Shown one piece after another: positions 1 to 6,705 of a stretch of DNA of 30,645 nt (the first letter of the stretch is position 1; each line of letters opens with the position of its first letter). The translations under genes and the position numbers were made by a program. Below the pieces are notes generated by a model. That model did no database searches, was not told the DNA's origin, and saw only the letters and a list, made by a program, of their open reading frames with translations. The stretch is from JBGVMW01 sp045125095 (GTDB lineage: Bacteria > Bacillota > Clostridia > Lachnospirales > Lachnospiraceae). The stretch spans positions 1 through 30,645 of the forward strand of contig JBGVMW010000167.1 of assembly GCA_045125095.1 (NCBI GenBank), written 5' to 3'.

Positions 1-72
1 ATGGGGTTAGTATAACATGGTAATTGTGAACTAATCCTTAAATAAAGAATAGAAATACAAATTTGGACATGC

Positions 73-93
73 AAAAAGGGGCATTAATGCCCC
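73..93 (-). terminator. Intrinsic terminator of yjdF, overlapping its stop codon
   Basis: The 16-bp perfect palindrome GGGGCATTAATGCCCC (78-93) is followed on the minus strand by TTTTTGC. The TAA stop of yjdF lies in the middle of the palindrome, so translation runs up to the hairpin. Confidence 0.85.
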
Positions 94-500
94 TTATGCT
101 TTTCCTTTTTCTTTTGCTGTTTCAGTTCAAACATTCGTATCTTTTCGGCCTCTTTTTTTTCTCGGTTTTTTAATTTACGTTTCTGTTTGTTCTGCTCCTG
201 TTGCATTTTCAACGCTTGCTGTGATTTTGTACCAATGCCATTTTCCTGCATCTGTTTTTTTACATTACGCTGCATCCTCTTAGGATTTTTTTTTGTTTCT
301 TTTACAGCAGTTGCCACCGCTTGACTAAATTGCAAACTGTAATGATATTTTTGAATATACGCTTGAACCTCATAATCCTTTGGTTCCGCACCAAAAGTTA
401 CTTTCGCTACCGAGAGTTTCCCATCTTCAATATGTTCAAAAACCCCAATCCAAAATGGATCTTCAAAAAAAACAATCAGCTTACCACTTACTTTGTCCAT
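84..500 (-). CDS. yjdF: YjdF family protein (DUF2992)
   Basis: This 138-residue protein matches the YjdF/DUF2992 family. It has an N-terminal segment beginning MDKVSGKLIVFFEDPFW, a central region, and a very basic, Lys/Gln/Glu-rich tail from about residue 68 to the end (KQMQENGIGTKSQQALKMQQ and further), probably helical and perhaps nucleic-acid binding. The biochemical role of the family is unknown. In Bacillus relatives some members are controlled by a riboswitch that senses azaaromatic compounds; none is visible here. The start at 500 follows AGGAAGG with good spacing. The gene lies 24 nt after a 50-residue ORF (525-677) and appears co-transcribed from the promoter at 729-757. Family assignment is from overall resemblance; function is not inferred. 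Confidence 0.85.
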   Translation of the reverse strand: MDKVSGKLIVFFEDPFWIGVFEHIEDGKLSVAKVTFGAEPKDYEVQAYIQKYHYSLQFSQAVATAVKETKKNPKRMQRNVKKQMQENGIGTKSQQALKMQQEQNKQKRKLKNREKKEAEKIRMFELKQQKKKEKHKGH

Positions 501-524
501 GACAATCCCTTCCTAAACACTTTT

Positions 525-677
525 TTATCCCTGCACTACTTCATTTAACTTCTCTGAAAGCTCTTTAATCTGTTCTACAATATCCTCAAGACTCTCTGTT
601 CCGTCACTATTCTCCCGGGTTGCTACCGATACTTTGCCAATCATTTCTTCTCTTGTATATTTCGCTTTTGGCATCAT
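525..677 (-). CDS. Small ORF upstream of yjdF, unrecognised (50 aa)
   Basis: An open frame of 50 codons starts at ATG 677 (or the next ATG, 674) and ends with TAA at 525-527. The product begins MMPKAKYTREEMIGKVSVAT and ends with a Glu/Leu-rich, probably helical segment (EDIVEQIKELSEKLNEVVQG). It is soluble and acidic, and I do not recognise a family. It sits directly under a consensus sigma-A promoter with a roughly 45-nt leader, and its stop is 24 nt before yjdF, so it is probably the first gene of that operon. A clear Shine-Dalgarno is lacking (only GTAGAG), which lowers confidence. It may be a real small protein or a leader ORF coupled to yjdF. Confidence 0.5.
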   Translation of the reverse strand: MMPKAKYTREEMIGKVSVATRENSDGTESLEDIVEQIKELSEKLNEVVQG

Positions 678-711
678 ACTCTACATCTTTATAAACATTG
701 CACAACTTTGT

Positions 712-722
712 TATGTAACATA
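712..722. promoter_or_regulatory. Operator-like palindrome at the yjdF operon start site
   Basis: TATGT-A-ACATA is a palindrome with 5-bp arms, lying just downstream of the -10 box at 729-734 and overlapping the expected transcription start. The position suits a repressor site. The protein that would bind is not known. Confidence 0.35.
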
Positions 723-728
723 TGTCTT

Positions 729-757
729 ATTATATGACTTTGTCCCTATATTGTCAA
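729..757 (-). promoter_or_regulatory. Sigma-A promoter of the yjdF operon
   Basis: On the minus strand this is TTGACA (752-757), a 17-bp spacer and TATAAT (729-734), a perfect consensus. It drives the 50-residue ORF and yjdF. The leader is too short to hold a yjdF riboswitch. Confidence 0.85.
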
Positions 758-773
758 TCTGCTCCGGCATAAA

Positions 774-956
774 TCACCGTATAGTACCACAACTCCATCC
801 ATCTATCTCCCTTCTTTCTGCATGTAGTTTCCCGATTATACCGCTATTTAAAACAAAAATGCTAGTCTTGCAAATTTTGTGGTAATGTATAAGCGTACAT
901 TTACCAGAACCCGCTACCCCTGTGATAACAGACAATATGTTTAATGGAATATCCAC
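774..956 (-). pseudogene. Fragment of a UvrA-like ABC ATPase
   Basis: The minus strand encodes DIPLNILSVITGVAGSGK followed by CTLI. This strongly resembles the Walker A segment of UvrA and its drug-resistance paralogues, which read like IPLxxLxxVTGVAGSGKSTLI. The P-loop has GAGSGKC in place of GSGKS. Only about 25 residues resemble the family; the remaining 35 up to the stop at 774 do not. Upstream, the UvrA-like sequence stops exactly where the hairpin repeat at 955-1143 begins. There is no start codon context or ribosome site. It is therefore a remnant of a once longer gene, probably broken by the repeat. Confidence 0.6.
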
Positions 957-1143
957 AGATAGCTGTTTGCTACATAGTCTATATGTGACCCTCTGAAAAC
1001 GTCGGCACTTAGGCTGTGTATTTTACAGCCTTAGTGTCCGCTACGTTTGAAAGGAGCAAGAGCGCGTCGAATATAGACTATGTAGTAAGCAGCTATTTGC
1101 ATAAACAATTCTGACAATTTACGGATGGTTATCACTTTCGCAA
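955..1143. repeat. MITE-like hairpin repeat, copy 1 (one end truncated)
   Basis: About 165 bp from ACAGATAGCTG (955) are nearly identical to the reverse complement of 5966-6198. The shared region includes the inner stem AGGCTGT/ACAGCCT around 1013-1040 and the end TTTCGCAA (1136-1143). The left end lacks roughly 45 bp present in copy 2 and is fused to the UvrA-like remnant. No ORF is present, so any movement would need a transposase supplied from elsewhere. Confidence 0.8.
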
Positions 1144-1223
1144 ACGCCTAAAATATCTTTTCTACTCCTAATTTCATAAAAGCATTCATACATTTAATTA
1201 ATCGGAATATTTAGGAGTATAGA

Positions 1224-1403
1224 GTGCTTGAAACAGATACATACAAATTAACTGCGAACGAGAATTTGATAACTATAACACTTAATGCTACACAACAAAA
1301 GAATTTAAAGAAAACGCTGAAATGCGGTATCTACAAGGAGCTACATAAGAGAGAGCTCTTATCAAATACGCAACTAAACGAGTTACTAACGCAAAACACA
1401 TAG
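1224..1403 (+). CDS. Recombinase-associated small protein (59 aa)
   Basis: A 60-codon frame starts with GTG at 1224, six bases after AGGAG, and ends at TAG 1401-1403. The product has a beta-rich start (TYKLTANENLITITLNATQQ) and a helical C-terminus, CGIYKELHKRELLSNTQLNE, ending ELLTQNT. The C-terminal pattern recalls short SHOCT-like helical modules often found beside mobile-element genes in Clostridia; this is from memory of similar small ORFs, not from a search. It lies 121 bp upstream of the large serine recombinase on the same strand and is probably co-mobilised with it. Its ribosome site could be hidden by pairing of ACTCCTAA (1164-1171) with TTAGGAGT (1211-1218). Function is unknown; an accessory or regulatory role is a guess. 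Confidence 0.65.
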   Translation: MLETDTYKLTANENLITITLNATQQKNLKKTLKCGIYKELHKRELLSNTQLNELLTQNT

Positions 1404-1455
1404 CCATTCAGAACCACACTTATTTCTATAGAATTTGCCTGACTCTGAATGGTTG

Positions 1456-1496
1456 CACATCACTATCTACATTATTGTGCTGTAGGTAGTGATGTG
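1456..1496 (+). promoter_or_regulatory. Strong stem-loop between the small ORF and the recombinase
   Basis: CACATCACTATCTACA (1456-1471) pairs with TGTAGGTAGTGATGTG (1481-1496): 16 bp with one G-U and a 9-nt loop. Just upstream, CCATTCAGA (1404-1412) pairs with TCTGAATGG (1444-1452). No T-run follows, so these are not classical terminators. They could attenuate or stabilise the recombinase transcript or form a recombinase binding site. Confidence 0.5.
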
Positions 1497-1524
1497 TCAG
1501 CCTGAACAAAAGGAGGACACGTAA

Positions 1525-3162
1525 ATGAAAAACGAAGCTTCACATCGTTACCAAAAACTTAGAGTTGCTGCTTATTGCAGAGTTTCTACCGACAAGGATG
1601 ACCAGACCAATTCCTTAATCAGTCAGCAAAAATATTTTGCGGATTATATTACGCACCATGAGGATTGGGTTCTGAATGATGTGTATTATGATGAAGGTAT
1701 CAGCGGTACGCAGACTAAGAAGCGTGCCGGATTTAATGCTATGATTGAGGAAGCCATGCAAGGTGGAATTGACCTTATTCTGACCAAGGAAGTATGCCGT
1801 TTTGCAAGAAACACTGTGGATACCCTGTCTTACACCAGAAAACTAAAGGATAATGGTGTAGGTGTTATTTTTACCATTGATAACATTGACACCAGAGATT
1901 CTGACGGTGAGCTTCGACTGACGATTATGGCAAGTATCGCACAGGAAGAAAGCCGTAAGACCTCGGAACGCGTGAAGTGGGGACAGAAACGCCGGATGGA
2001 ACAAGGCATTGTCTTTGGTAGGGATTTGATTGGTTACACTGTCCGCAATGGCGAGCTTACAATTAACGAAGAAGAAGTTCCTATCGTTCGTGCTATTTTT
2101 CACAAATACACGAATGAGGGAAAAGGCACCCATGTAATTGCAAGGGAATTGTCCGAGGAAGGCTTACGCCCCAAGCGGGTAAAGCTATGGTCTGCAACCG
2201 TTGTTCGCAGGGCTTTGCGAAATGAAAAATATGTCGGTGACTTATGCCAGAAGAAAACCTTTACACCAAACTATCTGACACATGCAAAGAAATACAATCG
2301 AGGTAATGAAGAAATGGTTTATTTAAAAGATCACCACGATCCTATCATTGATAGAGATTTGTGGAACCGGACACAGGAAGAACTTCTTAGGCGTGCGCCA
2401 ACGGAGGAAATGAAGTCCAAACATAGCAATCGTTATTGGTGCAGTGGTAAGCTTTATTGTGGAATGTGCGGTCAGCGGTATGTCAGCCGTACCAAGAAGC
2501 TGAAAAATGGCACTATCTATAAAGCTTGGCGTTGCTATGCGGCATCTAACCACGGAACCAGTAAAGTATCAGAGGATGGTAACATAATTGGCTGTGATAA
2601 TAGTTCTATCAATGAACGTACATTACTTACCTGTGTACATTACGGTATCTGTCAGTTGCAGACCAATCAAAAGGAATTAAAAAAGGAAATTCTACAGGAA
2701 ATCAAGGCAATTAAAGGTATCACAGATAAGAAGCTTGATACAAAGCGTATCAAAGAGAAAATGGATAACTTACATGCCAAAAAACGTACAGCCATTGATT
2801 TGATGCTGGATGGATTGATTACAAAAGCTGATTTGCAGGATCAGACCAAATGGTATGACGAACAGCTTGCAGAGCTTTCAGAACTGCTTTCTAATTCGCA
2901 GAGTAAGGACACCGCACAGGCAAAGCAGATTGATGCATCCCGCCAGTATATAACCGCTTTAGACGAGATTATGACCTTTGATGAAACCAACGAAAGCTTA
3001 TACCGAGAGATACTGGATAAAATAGTTATTTATCACGACAACACCGTAGAGATCTGGCTGAAATGCGTTCCCTTTGGCATGAAGCTGACCATTCATTCCT
3101 TTGGTAAGAATGAAGATTATACAACAGACATTCTTAACATGGAAATCATTGAATTATCGTAA
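1525..3162 (+). CDS. Large serine recombinase (TnpX/TndX type)
   Basis: This 545-residue protein is a site-specific integrase/excisionase that would use a covalent phosphoserine-DNA intermediate. The resolvase domain (about residues 12-150) starts VAAYCRVST, with the catalytic serine at S21. It also has the helical signature SIAQEESRKTSERVKWG. The recombinase domain (about 165-290) follows, and then a zinc ribbon with C312, C315, C337 and C357. A coiled-coil region runs from about 375 to 460. Length and order match full-length clostridial transposon recombinases, with no lesion seen. The start follows AGGAGG with good spacing. The rest of an integrative element is absent: only a 59-residue ORF precedes it and spore-coat genes follow. 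It may be a minimal element or the remnant of a larger one. Confidence 0.93.
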   Translation: MKNEASHRYQKLRVAAYCRVSTDKDDQTNSLISQQKYFADYITHHEDWVLNDVYYDEGISGTQTKKRAGFNAMIEEAMQGGIDLILTKEVCRFARNTVDTLSYTRKLKDNGVGVIFTIDNIDTRDSDGELRLTIMASIAQEESRKTSERVKWGQKRRMEQGIVFGRDLIGYTVRNGELTINEEEVPIVRAIFHKYTNEGKGTHVIARELSEEGLRPKRVKLWSATVVRRALRNEKYVGDLCQKKTFTPNYLTHAKKYNRGNEEMVYLKDHHDPIIDRDLWNRTQEELLRRAPTEEMKSKHSNRYWCSGKLYCGMCGQRYVSRTKKLKNGTIYKAWRCYAASNHGTSKVSEDGNIIGCDNSSINERTLLTCVHYGICQLQTNQKELKKEILQEIKAIKGITDKKLDTKRIKEKMDNLHAKKRTAIDLMLDGLITKADLQDQTKWYDEQLAELSELLSNSQSKDTAQAKQIDASRQYITALDEIMTFDETNESLYREILDKIVIYHDNTVEIWLKCVPFGMKLTIHSFGKNEDYTTDILNMEIIELS

Positions 3163-3187
3163 CTATGAGGGTACTGAATAGTTACGA
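3157..3187. repeat. Inverted repeat across the recombinase stop codon (possible att end)
   Basis: TCGTAACTA (3157-3165) and TAGTTACGA (3179-3187) are perfect 9-bp inverted arms around a 13-bp centre. The left arm contains the recombinase TAA. Attachment sites of this recombinase class are short imperfect inverted repeats around a dinucleotide and often lie next to the recombinase gene. It could equally be a transcript-end hairpin. Confidence 0.35.
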
Positions 3188-3198
3188 ATTATCTTAAA

Positions 3199-3224
3199 GC
3201 TCCGGAAACCGAAACTTCCGGAGC
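3199..3224. terminator. Hairpin between the recombinase and cotJ remnant
   Basis: GCTCCGGAA (3199-3207) pairs with TTCCGGAGC (3216-3224) over an 8-nt loop. On the minus strand it is followed by TTTAAGATAATT, so it better suits termination of the cotJ operon. The plus side has no T-run. Confidence 0.6.
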
Positions 3225-3258
3225 ATCATAAAATATAGGACATGCAACCTCTATTTCG

Positions 3259-3525
3259 TTAACGTTTCATCTCAGTTCGCAGACTTCGCCTTATACATTT
3301 GCATGTCTCATTCCAAATGTGCAATTTCGATACCGATACACCGATATCGGTAAGTACCCCCATAACCTCACGATATGGCATTGCATAACGCTGGGACAAA
3401 TAACGCTGTGATGCTGCCAGTTCACCGTCAGGTCCACCAAACTGACTAATAATTACTTGTGCCAGCCTTGGATTCGTCTGTGTAATATTCACAGGATACT
3501 GTAAACGTTTCTCATAACTCCACAT
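3259..3525 (-). pseudogene. cotJC: cotJC, frameshifted and 3'-truncated
   Basis: The first ~60 residues are clearly CotJC, a spore-coat protein of the manganese-catalase family. They include MWSYEKRLQYPVN, FGGPDGELAASQRYLSQRY and VLTDIG. Directly after TDIG the frame is broken by a tandem 8-bp duplication (3331-3338 and 3339-3346). Removing one unit restores an IEIAHLE segment, the family's metal-ligand region, before a further one-base lesion. The frame then ends in unrelated residues at 88, against about 190 in Bacillus. The rest of the gene is not found downstream; recombinase-associated sequence begins instead. The start directly abuts the cotJB stop (TAG-ATG), the normal operon arrangement. 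The catalase-like domain cannot be functional. Confidence 0.85.
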
Positions 3526-3798
3526 CTAGCATGCGCCTCCTTCCCATGGCCAAGGACTTAATGCCCATTCCCAATACTGCTCACTTTCTGTAACAGTATC
3601 AGGCGTAAGCGGACTATACATCCTTGCATATTCCTGCATCGCATATTTTCTCTGATTCATATATTCATGATAAAATCTTCTTGCTTCTCTATCTTCCGGA
3701 TGGGTATCTAAAAAAAGCAGGGCTTCATGAGCAGAAAAACTCACCATGTCAATATAATCTAATAATTGCTCCTTGGACATCTGTGCACAATTCATCAT
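3526..3798 (-). CDS. cotJB: Spore coat protein CotJB
   Basis: This 90-residue protein matches CotJB (PF12652), a small inner spore-coat component in the cotJ operon. Typical features are an N-terminal helix (SKEQLLDYIDMVSFSAHEAL), the FLDTHPEDREARRFYHEY segment, and a Trp/Pro-rich end (YWEWALSPWPWEGGAC). The chosen start, ATG at 3798, is 8 nt after AAGGAGG and overlaps the cotJA stop as ATGA, implying translational coupling. A TTG two codons earlier sits too close to the ribosome site. cotJC follows with no gap but is broken. In Bacillus subtilis the operon is expressed in the mother cell; that is family knowledge, not seen here. Confidence 0.93.
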   Translation of the reverse strand: MMNCAQMSKEQLLDYIDMVSFSAHEALLFLDTHPEDREARRFYHEYMNQRKYAMQEYARMYSPLTPDTVTESEQYWEWALSPWPWEGGAC

Positions 3799-3995
3799 CT
3801 GCAAGCCCTCCTTCCGATAAATGGTTTATCTAATTCCGGAAAAAGTGTACCTACCTGTAATGCTTTTTTCATGTCGTATGTTTGATTCCAATGTTGCATT
3901 GGTACATACGCCATACCAAGGGGAGGAGTCGAAAACGGACGCCTCTCAAAATCGCCACATGATGGCGGACGTCTTCTCATATCACAACCAGCCAT
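3795..3995 (-). CDS. cotJA: Spore coat-associated protein CotJA
   Basis: This 66-residue protein carries the CotJA signature: MAYVPMQHWNQTYDMKKAL followed by GTLFPELDKPF. Family members are about 65-85 residues and are needed with CotJB and CotJC for coat composition. The N-terminus is Arg/Pro-rich and variable. The ATG at 3995 follows GGAGAACAAT. It is the first gene of the operon, under the candidate sigma-E promoter at 4021-4048, and overlaps cotJB by 4 nt. Confidence 0.93.
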   Translation of the reverse strand: MAGCDMRRRPPSCGDFERRPFSTPPLGMAYVPMQHWNQTYDMKKALQVGTLFPELDKPFIGRRACR

Positions 3996-4020
3996 ATTGT
4001 TCTCCTAGTCGTTTTTTATT

Positions 4021-4048
4021 ATTGTATGTAATCTTTTTTATTATGTTC
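4021..4048 (-). promoter_or_regulatory. Candidate sigma-E promoter of the cotJ operon
   Basis: On the minus strand CATACAAT (4021-4028) is an exact match to the usual sigma-E -10 box. The region GAACATA (4042-4048), 13 bp upstream, is only a partial -35. Sigma-E control of cotJ is established in Bacillus subtilis. Confidence 0.45.
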
Positions 4049-4074
4049 AAGAAAATTATTTATTCAAATTTTTA

Positions 4075-4115
4075 TATACCAGGAAATTTCAGTCACTATG
4101 TAATTTTCTAGTATA
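4075..4115. repeat. Short palindromic repeat, copy A
   Basis: TATACCAGGAAATT at one end and the inverse of TATACTAGAAAATT at the other form a 41-bp imperfect palindrome. The same termini bound 17907-17965. Both copies lie in intergenic DNA beside a terminator-like hairpin. Confidence 0.5.
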
Positions 4116-4116
4116 T

Positions 4117-4142
4117 AAAAAAAGCAGCCCCGCCAGCTTTTT
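4117..4142 (-). terminator. Terminator-like hairpin after the nucleoside kinase
   Basis: AAAAAGC and GCTTTTT flank a GC-rich 10-nt centre, and on the minus strand a run of seven T follows. It lies about 80 nt past the kinase stop. The stem is short, so efficiency is uncertain. Confidence 0.45.
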
Positions 4143-4223
4143 AACTGACAGAACTGCTAACACATATATAGCGAAAAGCAAACATCCAATCGAAGTCTAC
4201 TTCACTTTGCAAAACTCAGCACT

Positions 4224-5927
4224 TTATACATGAAAACAACTTCCACCTACGAATTCCCGCAAAATAGAATTCTGCGGAATATCTTCTGTGCTGACTCCTA
4301 AAAAGTAGTCAAGGAATTTTAACAATCGTTTTGCTTCCACATATTCCGGATCTTCCTTCTTGACACTGAATAACAATGGCTCCGCATACTGTTTTAACAC
4401 TGACAACTCATAGACAAGTGCAGAGTTAAACATAGCATCTGCATCTTCCTGAAATGGGAAAATATTCTGCTCCTCTCCCTTTCGTACCGATTTCCACATA
4501 CGAATGGTTTTTGTAGCATCTGCTCCTCTTGTTCTGGCATCGCGAACCATACGACGAATCAATCGACCATCTGTAGTCGGAATTCGGTTGTGTTCATCTA
4601 CATTTAACTGGGTTAAAGCACTGATATAGATTTTGTACTTACTTTCCTTTGGCAGTGAATAAGAAAGCTTATCATTCAGACAATGAATTCCTTCAATTAC
4701 AAGAACATCTTCCTTACCTAACTGCTTGAAATCACCCTTATATTCCCGAACCCCAGTCTTAAAATTAAATCTTGGAAGTTCAATCCGTTCACCATTCAAC
4801 AAGGCTGTCATATCCCTATTAAACAACTCGTCATCTAATGCTCCCAGACACTCGAAATTATAATTACCATTTTCATCCAGAGGTGTATCTACACGATTTT
4901 TAAAATAATCATCCACTGCAATCGGGTGTGGGCGCATGCCATGTGCAATTAACTGAATGGATAAACGGTGTGAAAACGTAGTCTTACCTGAGGAAGATGG
5001 TCCGGCAATCATAATAAATTTTACGCCTTCGCGACGACTGATTTCTTCTGCAATATCTGCTATTTTCTTCTCCTGTAGAGCTTCCTGCACTAACATCAAT
5101 TCACCGATTTCACCAGCCACGATTTTGTCGTTTAAGGCTCCAACAGTATTTACGCCAAGCTTATGACTCCAGTCTCTTGACTCCTTCAATACCTGGAACA
5201 ATTTCTCAGGAGGATTAAATTCCGGCACTTTACGCATATCCTGCACATCCGGCATCTGAAGCACAAATCCTGAATGATATGGAATCAATTCAAAGTATTT
5301 GATATAGCCGGCATTTGGCATCATATAGCCGTAAAAATAGTCTTCAAATCCATCCAGTTCATAAATATTCACACGTGACACTCGACGGTAACGGAACAAC
5401 TTCTCCTTATCCTTCATACCATATTTTTTGAAGCGACGAATTGCTGCCTCCGTGGAAATCGAACGTTTCTTTACTGGCATCTTTGCATCCACCAGTTCAA
5501 ACATTTTTTTCTTAACTTCCTGCAAAAATGCAGCATCTGCTACTACTTCGCCATCTACTGTGCAATAAACCCCTTTATCAATAGAATAACGAATCGTTGC
5601 TTTATTCAAGGCTTTCCCCTGTACTTTTGCCACTGAATACAGCGCTTTTAACAACACAAGGGTTGCCGTTCGCTTATACGCTTTATGACCTGCTTCATCA
5701 GCCGTTGTAATCATCTTTAGCGTACAATCTCTCTTCAATCTTTTGTTTAATTCCTGAAGACGATTATCAACCAATACCAGAGCAACATCCTGTGGATACT
5801 TATGCTGCATATCTATCGCAATCTTTTCAAAAGTAATTCCCTTCGGATATTCATATGTTTCGTCGTCAATTGTTACCTTTAACATGACTTCTTCTTTTTC
5901 ACTGGTTTTTGTTATCTGCTCTGCCAT
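4224..5927 (-). CDS. Nucleoside kinase: TGS-like N-terminus plus uridine-kinase domain
   Basis: This 567-residue protein combines a threonyl-tRNA-synthetase-like front with a uridine kinase domain. Residues ~14-70 (MLKVTIDDETYEYPKGITFE) look like a TGS domain. Residues ~75-250 resemble the following editing-type domain of ThrRS without an obvious catalytic set. The kinase begins around 290, with Walker A GPSSSGKTT (309-317) and a later IEGIHCLND segment. Uridine kinases phosphorylate uridine/cytidine using ATP or GTP; the exact substrate of this long clostridial form is not settled. The start at 5927 follows GGAAGGGAG; a frame extension upstream to 5990 would run into the repeat at 5966-6198 and has no ribosome site. 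The repeat lies directly upstream, so any promoter is beyond or within it. Confidence 0.85.
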   Translation of the reverse strand: MAEQITKTSEKEEVMLKVTIDDETYEYPKGITFEKIAIDMQHKYPQDVALVLVDNRLQELNKRLKRDCTLKMITTADEAGHKAYKRTATLVLLKALYSVAKVQGKALNKATIRYSIDKGVYCTVDGEVVADAAFLQEVKKKMFELVDAKMPVKKRSISTEAAIRRFKKYGMKDKEKLFRYRRVSRVNIYELDGFEDYFYGYMMPNAGYIKYFELIPYHSGFVLQMPDVQDMRKVPEFNPPEKLFQVLKESRDWSHKLGVNTVGALNDKIVAGEIGELMLVQEALQEKKIADIAEEISRREGVKFIMIAGPSSSGKTTFSHRLSIQLIAHGMRPHPIAVDDYFKNRVDTPLDENGNYNFECLGALDDELFNRDMTALLNGERIELPRFNFKTGVREYKGDFKQLGKEDVLVIEGIHCLNDKLSYSLPKESKYKIYISALTQLNVDEHNRIPTTDGRLIRRMVRDARTRGADATKTIRMWKSVRKGEEQNIFPFQEDADAMFNSALVYELSVLKQYAEPLLFSVKKEDPEYVEAKRLLKFLDYFLGVSTEDIPQNSILREFVGGSCFHV

Positions 5928-5965
5928 TGCAACCACTCCCTTCCTGCTATTACTACAATAAGCAT

Positions 5966-6198
5966 TTGCGAAAGTGAAACCCATCCGCAAATTGTCAGAA
6001 TTGTTTGTGCAAATAACTGCTTACTACATCGTCTATATTTGACGCGCTCTCGCTCCCTTCAAACGTAGCGGACACTAAGGCTGTAAAATACACAGCCTAA
6101 GTGCCGACGTTTTCAGAGGGTCACATATAGACGATGTAGCAAACAGCTATCTGTCACAAACAATTCTGACAATTCACTACCATGTTGGTGTTTCGCAA
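5966..6198. repeat. MITE-like hairpin repeat, copy 2 (intact)
   Basis: The ends TTGCGAAA (5966) and TTTCGCAA (6198) are inverse. Further in, AATTGTCAGAATTGTTTGTG and its exact inverse form 20-bp perfect arms, continuing imperfectly through TACATCGTCTATAT. The centre has AGGCTGT/ACAGCCT arms. The whole unit could fold into one long hairpin. It has no ORF and lies between two divergent genes. Copy 1 is at 955-1143 in the opposite orientation. Confidence 0.85.
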
Positions 6199-6233
6199 GT
6201 ATCTAATTACATAAGTGGAAGAAAGGAGAAAAT

Positions 6234-6608
6234 ATGGAAGATAGTAAGGAAACATTTGAGTATACATACTCAGCAAAGCAACAGGAAGAAATTGAAAAAA
6301 TCAGGAAAAAATATATGCCGAAAGAGGAAGATAAGATGGAACTCATTCGCAAGCTGGATAAAAAAACAACGAAACCGGGTACCATATGCTCATTGGTGTT
6401 AGGAATGGTTGGATGTTTGCTACTGGGAATAGGAATGTGTTGTACTATGGTCTGGTCGGATTCCTTCTTTGTATTCGGGATTGTAGTGGGAGTGATTGGT
6501 ATAGTTGTTATAGGAATGGCGTATCCGACGTATATAAAAATAACAAAGACACAGAAAGAAAAGCTTGCACCACAGATATTGGAATTGTTAGAAGAGTTGA
6601 GTAAGTAG
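6234..6608 (+). CDS. Small two-TM membrane protein of unknown function
   Basis: This 124-residue protein has a charged N-terminus (EKIRKKYMPKEEDKMELIRK), two adjacent hydrophobic segments (about residues 48-70 and 78-96) and a charged C-terminal helix (KLAPQILELLEELSK). Similar clostridial proteins are sometimes named dihydropteridine reductase in databases; nothing in this sequence supports an enzyme activity, so I do not use that name. The start follows AGGAG with 5-nt spacing. A strong terminator (6648-6678) closes the unit, so it is monocistronic. The hairpin repeat lies directly upstream, and no promoter is evident between them. Confidence 0.8.
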   Translation: MEDSKETFEYTYSAKQQEEIEKIRKKYMPKEEDKMELIRKLDKKTTKPGTICSLVLGMVGCLLLGIGMCCTMVWSDSFFVFGIVVGVIGIVVIGMAYPTYIKITKTQKEKLAPQILELLEELSK

Positions 6609-6647
6609 TTGAATAAGACAAATTATATAGGTTCTATGGAAAAAAGT

Positions 6648-6678
6648 CTCAGCGTAACGGGCTACGCTGAGGCTTTTT
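6648..6678. terminator. Bidirectional terminator
   Basis: CTCAGCGTA (6648-6656) pairs with TACGCTGAG (6663-6671) around a 6-nt loop. GCTTTTT follows on plus, and ACTTTTTT follows on minus. It serves both the gene at 6234-6608 and the convergent gene at 6706-7848. Confidence 0.92.
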
Positions 6679-6705
6679 GTCCTATACTTATACACTAATC
6701 GTTTC

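Noticed and set aside
500..760. yjdF-type riboswitch upstream of yjdF
   Set aside because: A perfect promoter at 729-757 and a 50-aa ORF leave only ~45 nt of leader, too short for the aptamer.
6234..6608. Dihydropteridine reductase assignment
   Set aside because: The protein is a two-TM membrane protein without a nucleotide-binding fold; the label appears to be a database carry-over.
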